DNA of 64,000 bases from CAVOAK01 sp963664465 (GTDB lineage: Bacteria > Pseudomonadota > Alphaproteobacteria > UBA8366 > CAVOAK01), in NCBI GenBank assembly GCA_963664465.2, contig CAXXSU010000015.1, positions 558,001 through 622,000 of the forward strand. The letters are read 5' to 3'. How positions within the stretch are numbered: the stretch's first letter is position 1; the number at the start of each line of letters is the position of its first letter. The position numbers and the translations under genes are program-made. The notes under the pieces are model-generated. The model ran no database searches, was not told the origin of the DNA, and saw only the letters and a list, made by a program, of their open reading frames with translations. Below are positions 61,142 to 64,000 of the stretch, in pieces.

Positions 61142-61502
61142 CGCCGAAGCCCGAAGAGAAAGGGTGATGCGCAAACTGGTTGCGAATTTTTCGAAAGAAA
61201 TTGAGATCTCTCATGACGTCAGGGCTGATCCAATAGAGAGCCGCGGCCATTTTGATCCGGGCACTTGCGCTCTCAAGCGGGCCTCCCATTCGGAAAAGTG
61301 ATCTTGCACCGCCGGGTATTTGATCGTTGACCTCGCCCTCAAAGAGGTTGGCCAAAATAGCGTCCATGTACGCAAACGAAACGATGGCCAAGCCCCGATC
61401 GGTTTCAAACGTCAGGTACTGGAAGAAGCGCGTCATTTCTTCGCTGTCGAATTCCTTTTCTCCAACTGCTTCTAGAAGACTGTTCTCGTGAGTCTCCTGC
61501 AT
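61005..61502 (-). CDS. MltR/HEPN-like protein with duplicated ends (possibly a damaged gene)
   Basis: The core reads MTRFFQYLTFETDRGLAIVS, DAILANLFEGEVNDQIPGGA, GPLESASARIKMAAALYWIS and FRKIRNQFAHHPFSS. GPL..xSARIK and the following helix resemble the MltR (mannitol operon repressor-like) family, and RNQFAH fits the R-x4-H motif of HEPN proteins. ATG 61502 (MQETHENSLLEAVG) is a plausible start; a partial duplicate of the 5' part lies upstream. A 94-bp duplication alters the C-terminus: without it the frame would run on as ENVHYNNDTPPNLPRA. The function is unknown; it may be cargo of the element that split the tRNA. Confidence 0.5.
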   Translation of the reverse strand: MQETHENSLLEAVGEKEFDSEEMTRFFQYLTFETDRGLAIVSFAYMDAILANLFEGEVNDQIPGGARSLFRMGGPLESASARIKMAAALYWISPDVMRDLNFFRKIRNQFAHHPFSSGFGDQVVAGYLSEITPRENVHYNNGASDSLIEKSKPGRGRIPFRNNSA

Positions 61503-61583
61503 AGCCTTTGCGACCCTTTCTATAATCGCATACGCAAACGAAACGATGGCCAAGCCCCGATCGGTTTTCAAACGCAGGTACTT
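61369..61583. repeat. Imperfect direct repeat with 162-bp period
   Basis: A 37-base block starting TACGCAAACGAAACGATGGC is identical at 61369-61405 and 61531-61567, and similarity continues with small gaps to about 61421 and 61583. It duplicates codons for TDRGLAIVSFAY of the MltR-like gene. The period is 54 codons, but indels in the outer copy spoil its frame. Confidence 0.85.
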
Positions 61584-61630
61584 CGAATTCCTTTTCGTTT
61601 TCGTCCTCTTCCATCTTGAGTGCCTTCGAT

Positions 61631-61717
61631 TGGTGCGGGCGGCGGGACTCGAACCCGCAAGCCCTTACGGGCAAGGGGTTTTAAGCCCCTTGCGTTTACC
61701 AGTTTCGCCACGCCCGC
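61631..61717 (-). tRNA. Complete tRNA-Leu(TAA)
   Basis: An 87-nt tRNA including encoded CCA (61631-61633). Acceptor GCGGGCG/CGCCCGC pairs fully; D-stem GCG/CGC; anticodon arm AGGGG-CTTAAAA-CCCCT with anticodon TAA (reads UUA/UUG); long class II variable arm GCCC-GTAA-GGGC; T-arm GCGGG-TTCGAGT-CCCGC. All stems are perfect, so it looks functional. It lies between the two halves of another tRNA-Leu(TAA), has a different sequence from it, and may supply the function lost there. Confidence 0.95.
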
Positions 61718-62085
61718 ACATGCGTACAACTATAAGTAGCGCCTGGTCCCGCCGACGCTTTGCCGGCGGCTGCTCGGCGTGCTGGCCGGAGGTCATGGCG
61801 TAGAACGAGGAGCGGGCCATGCCCCCCCAACCGGGAAGAGGTGGCGGCACTCATCGCCGTCGACCTCCGCCGCCCCAAAGGGCCGAAGGTCTCCGTCTTG
61901 GCCTCCAGCAGTTCCACCTAATGATCTCTGTAAAAACGACCTCACGCTTGCGTGTGCCAACATCGCATAAGTAGGCACCCGCAAAACATCGTCATCTAGG
62001 AAACTTTGCGAGTGTGTCAAACTGTGCAACTGCGATTTCGGGCTGTCACCCCCTGTTTTCTGCCATTTATCGAAACCGCGTTCAC
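61718..62085. other. Stretch without a supported gene between the tRNA and the 5' half-tRNA
   Basis: In 368 bp I find only short frames on both strands without family features. The part near 61960-62060 is lower in GC than the flanks. No integrase, transposase or terminal inverted repeat is visible. Confidence 0.5.
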
Positions 62086-62124
62086 TTTTAAGTCCGTTGC
62101 GTCTACCAGTTCCGCCAAGCGGGC
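62086..62124 (-). pseudogene. 5' half of the split tRNA-Leu(TAA), acceptor to anticodon loop
   Basis: On the minus strand: acceptor GCCCGCT, TG, D-arm GCGGAACTGGTAGACGC, anticodon stem ACGGA and loop CTTAAAA (62086-62092). After the loop the sequence GTGAACGCGG does not pair with the stem. Joined at the loop to 60457-60511 it gives an 87-nt tRNA with perfect acceptor (GCCCGCT/AGCGGGC) and anticodon (ACGGA/TCCGT) stems. Confidence 0.9.
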
Positions 62125-62189
62125 CGCCGGGACGCGGCCACCCTAATCGCGGCACGGGGGTGCGACAAGAAGCGTGAGCCGGACCAGCG

Positions 62190-62753
62190 CTAGTCGAGGC
62201 CGGCGAGGGAGCGGATATCTTCCCAGACGTAGCTCACTTCGATGAGCGGCGCTCCGGCAACGGCGATGCGATGCTTGCCGTCCGGTACACCGCCGAGCGC
62301 CTCATAGAACGCGCACGCCGCCTCGTTGCGTTCGAGGACGCGGATGACAAGGGCGCTGGCGCCGCCCACCGCCAGGTGCCCGGCGCAGGCCTCGACGAGC
62401 GTCCGGCCGACCCCCTGGCGCTGCCATTTCGGAACCACGTAAAGCGCGAAGATTTCGCTCGCGCCCGGGTCCTTGGCGGCGCGCTCGGGGCCGCAATCGG
62501 CGAAGCCGACGATGCCGTCGCCGCCCTCGGCCTCGGCGATAAAAGTCACGCCGGCGCGGTTTTCGTTATCGAGAACATCGGCCCAGAAAGCCGAGTGGCG
62601 GATGTCGGACATGCCGTCCAGATAGTCGTCCGGCAGGATGCCGCGGTACGCCGAGCGCCAACCAACAACATGGACGTCGCCGATTCCGGCGGCGTCGTTG
62701 AAATCGGCGATGCGCACGAGATACGCCGGAGCGCCGGTCATCGACAGGGCCAT
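62190..62753 (-). CDS. GNAT-family N-acetyltransferase
   Basis: A 187-residue acetyltransferase: RIADFNDAAGIGDVHVVGWR at the N-terminus, then FWADVL, IVGFADCGPER, the acetyl-CoA-binding loop VVPKWQRQGVGRTLVEA (Q-x-x-G-x-G) and RVLERNEAACAFYEALGGVP. It resembles the YhbS/RimI-type amino-acetyltransferases; the substrate is unknown. The ATG at 62753 lies eight bases after the cinA-type stop on the same strand, so both are in one operon. A second ATG occurs four codons later. Confidence 0.9.
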   Translation of the reverse strand: MALSMTGAPAYLVRIADFNDAAGIGDVHVVGWRSAYRGILPDDYLDGMSDIRHSAFWADVLDNENRAGVTFIAEAEGGDGIVGFADCGPERAAKDPGASEIFALYVVPKWQRQGVGRTLVEACAGHLAVGGASALVIRVLERNEAACAFYEALGGVPDGKHRIAVAGAPLIEVSYVWEDIRSLAGLD

Positions 62754-62761
62754 GGCGCGCC

Positions 62762-63523
62762 CTAACCGGTGACTTCGTCCACCGGATCGCCGCCCGCCTC
62801 ACGCACCAGTGTGCGCACCTCATCGACAGCCCGGGCGAGCCGGCTTTCGTCGGTCGAACGCAGGACCAGGTTGCAGCTGGCGATGCCCGAGCGGAAGTAG
62901 GGATAACTTCCGATTTCGACATCCCCGTAGGCCTCCTGCAGTTTACCCAGGCCGAGGGCGATGCGTCCCTCGGGAAGCCCCGCGGAGATCGTATGCGAGA
63001 GCACCGGCGCGCCGCCGACAAGCTTGTGGCGCAGACTGTCGAACATCGCCTGCATGATCGTGGGCACGCCGGCCAGCACGAAGACGTTGCCGATCAGATA
63101 ACCGGGCGCCTTGGAGATCGGGTTTTCGATGATCTCGGCGCCCTCGGGCATGTGGGCCATGCGCAAGCGTGCCGCGTTGACGTTTTCGTCGCCGTAGTGA
63201 TCGAACAAAATACGTCGCGCGTCCTCGTTGAGCACGTTCTTGACGCCGAAGGCTTGGGCCACACTGTCCGAAGTGATGTCGTCGTGGGTCGGACCGATGC
63301 CGCCTGTCGTAAACACGTAGTCGAAGGCGGCGCGGCATTCGTTCACCGTGCGCACGATGGTCCCGGTCACGTCTGGGATCACGCGGACCTCGCGCAGCGC
63401 GACGCCGGCCTCGTTGAGACGGGCCGCCAAGAAAGACACGTTCGTGTCCTGCGTTCGCCCGGAAAGAATTTCGTTGCCGATAACGATCACACAGGCGGTC
63501 ACGGATTTGTCGGATTTGGCCAT
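62762..63523 (-). CDS. CinA N-terminal/molybdopterin-binding domain protein
   Basis: A 253-residue protein of the competence/damage-inducible CinA family, short form without the C-terminal nicotinamide-nucleotide deamidase domain. It shows CVIVIGNEILSGRTQDTN, VFTTGGIGPTHDDITSDSVA and LAGVPTIMQAMFDSL. The N-terminal domain of CinA has ADP-ribose/NAD-derivative pyrophosphatase activity in characterised members. ATG 63523 (MAKSDKSVTACV) is chosen over an open frame to 63601; GGGGAAACG precedes it. It is divergent from sfsA (113 bp). Confidence 0.9.
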   Translation of the reverse strand: MAKSDKSVTACVIVIGNEILSGRTQDTNVSFLAARLNEAGVALREVRVIPDVTGTIVRTVNECRAAFDYVFTTGGIGPTHDDITSDSVAQAFGVKNVLNEDARRILFDHYGDENVNAARLRMAHMPEGAEIIENPISKAPGYLIGNVFVLAGVPTIMQAMFDSLRHKLVGGAPVLSHTISAGLPEGRIALGLGKLQEAYGDVEIGSYPYFRSGIASCNLVLRSTDESRLARAVDEVRTLVREAGGDPVDEVTG

Positions 63524-63636
63524 TCGTTTCCCCGGAGCCTCCCACCCGCCGCTATATAGCATGGCGCGCGCACCGGGGCAGCCCGCGAGCGCACCGCGCA
63601 TTGCGGCGAGCGCGCCGCGCCGATAGGTTGCCGGCC

Positions 63637-64000
63637 ATGCGTTTCACCACCCCCCTCCTCGCCGGCACCCTGATCGAGCGTTACAAGCGCTTCATGGCCG
63701 ACGTGCGCCTGGATGCGGGCAAAACCGTAACGGCCCACTGCGCCAATCCCGGCGCGATGCTGGGCCTGACGGAGCCGGGCAACCGCGTGTGGCTGTCGCG
63801 CGCCGCCAACCCCAAGCGCAAGCTCGCCTACACCTGGGAATTAATCCAGCCGACGGGCGCCGCCGACGGCCCGGACTGCTTTGCCGGCATCAATTCGATG
63901 CGGCCCAACGCCATCGCCGAGGAGGCGATCCGGACGGACGCCGTCGCCGAACTGACGGGCTATGCCGAGGTCCGCCGCGAAGTCCGCTACGGGGAAAACT
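63637..64000 (+). CDS. sfsA: SfsA family protein (N-terminal part, cut by window edge)
   Basis: The first 121 codons are visible: MRFTTPLLAGTLIERYKRFM, ADVRLDAGKTVTAHCANPGA, MLGLTEPGNRVWLSRAANPK, RKLAYTWELI and INSMRPNAIAEEAI. These are the conserved features of SfsA (sugar fermentation stimulation protein), a putative nuclease-fold DNA-binding protein. It is divergent from the cinA-type gene and runs off the window end. Confidence 0.94.
   Translation, partial: MRFTTPLLAGTLIERYKRFMADVRLDAGKTVTAHCANPGAMLGLTEPGNRVWLSRAANPKRKLAYTWELIQPTGAADGPDCFAGINSMRPNAIAEEAIRTDAVAELTGYAEVRREVRYGEN

Noticed and set aside
60985..61583. CRISPR array
   Set aside because: Each repeat occurs only twice, with different periods, inside a coding region; no spacer pattern and no cas gene.
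60457..62124. Group I intron in tRNA-Leu(TAA), as in cyanobacteria
   Set aside because: The insert is 1.57 kb with another tRNA and a protein gene inside, the whole loop CTTAAAA is present at both ends, and the 3' junction does not end in the G expected of a group I intron.
28059..62124. Integrative element with integrase or transposase covering the whole enzyme block
   Set aside because: No integrase, transposase, relaxase or terminal repeats seen; only the 1.57 kb insert has direct-repeat ends.

Overview
The window looks like a chromosomal segment of a high-GC alphaproteobacterium, probably Rhodospirillales-like. I infer this from the gene set and order ruvX, pyrB, a pyrC-like gene, plsY, dprA, topA, rnr, a NUDIX gene and rpmG, followed by the alphaproteobacterial signalling pair pleD/divK and an EipB-type periplasmic protein. 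No database search was possible; names rest on motifs I can read.

Layout. 1-14.9 kb is core genome: gatB/gatA/gatC on the minus strand, then pyrimidine, phospholipid, DNA-uptake, topoisomerase and RNase R genes on the plus strand, many with start/stop overlaps. 14.9-22.7 kb is rich in signalling: PleD, DivK, a second GGDEF protein and a class III nucleotide cyclase, plus a fructokinase and a two-gene agmatine-to-putrescine operon. 22.9-24.7 kb is a TetR locus with two perfect palindromic operators facing two decayed target genes. 24.9-28.1 kb holds a RidA protein, an N-acyltransferase and an MFS exporter.

28-59 kb is a long accessory block built almost entirely of paralogous enzyme families: FAD_binding_2 oxidoreductases (two intact, one fragment), FMN/4Fe-4S/FAD flavoproteins (two), D-x-D-x-H amidohydrolases (two), family-5 substrate-binding proteins (two, with no permease or ATPase), SAM methyltransferases with an unrecognised N-terminal domain (three), alpha/beta hydrolases (two single, one tandem fusion, one truncated), GST-like proteins (two plus one pseudogene) and NTF2-like proteins (two). 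One set lies mainly on the minus strand (29-43 kb) and a counterpart mainly on the plus strand (45.7-58 kb). The mix suggests uptake and stepwise reduction, dehydration, hydrolysis and methyl transfer on one unknown small-molecule class; the substrate cannot be told from sequence. No transcription regulator is visible in this block. The hydrolases carry different residues (Ser, His, Asp, Gly) at the nucleophile position.

58.2-62.1 kb is a breakpoint zone full of fragments. Its key feature is a tRNA-Leu(TAA) gene cut in two within its anticodon loop: the 5' half is at 62086-62124 and the 3' half at 60457-60511, each keeping a copy of the 7-nt loop. The 1.57 kb between them holds a different, complete tRNA-Leu(TAA), a MltR/HEPN-like gene with internal duplications, and further tRNA-like pieces. 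After it, core-like genes resume (GNAT, cinA-type, sfsA). Frameshifts occur only in accessory genes, some with several lesions, which favours real gene decay over sequencing error for most of them.
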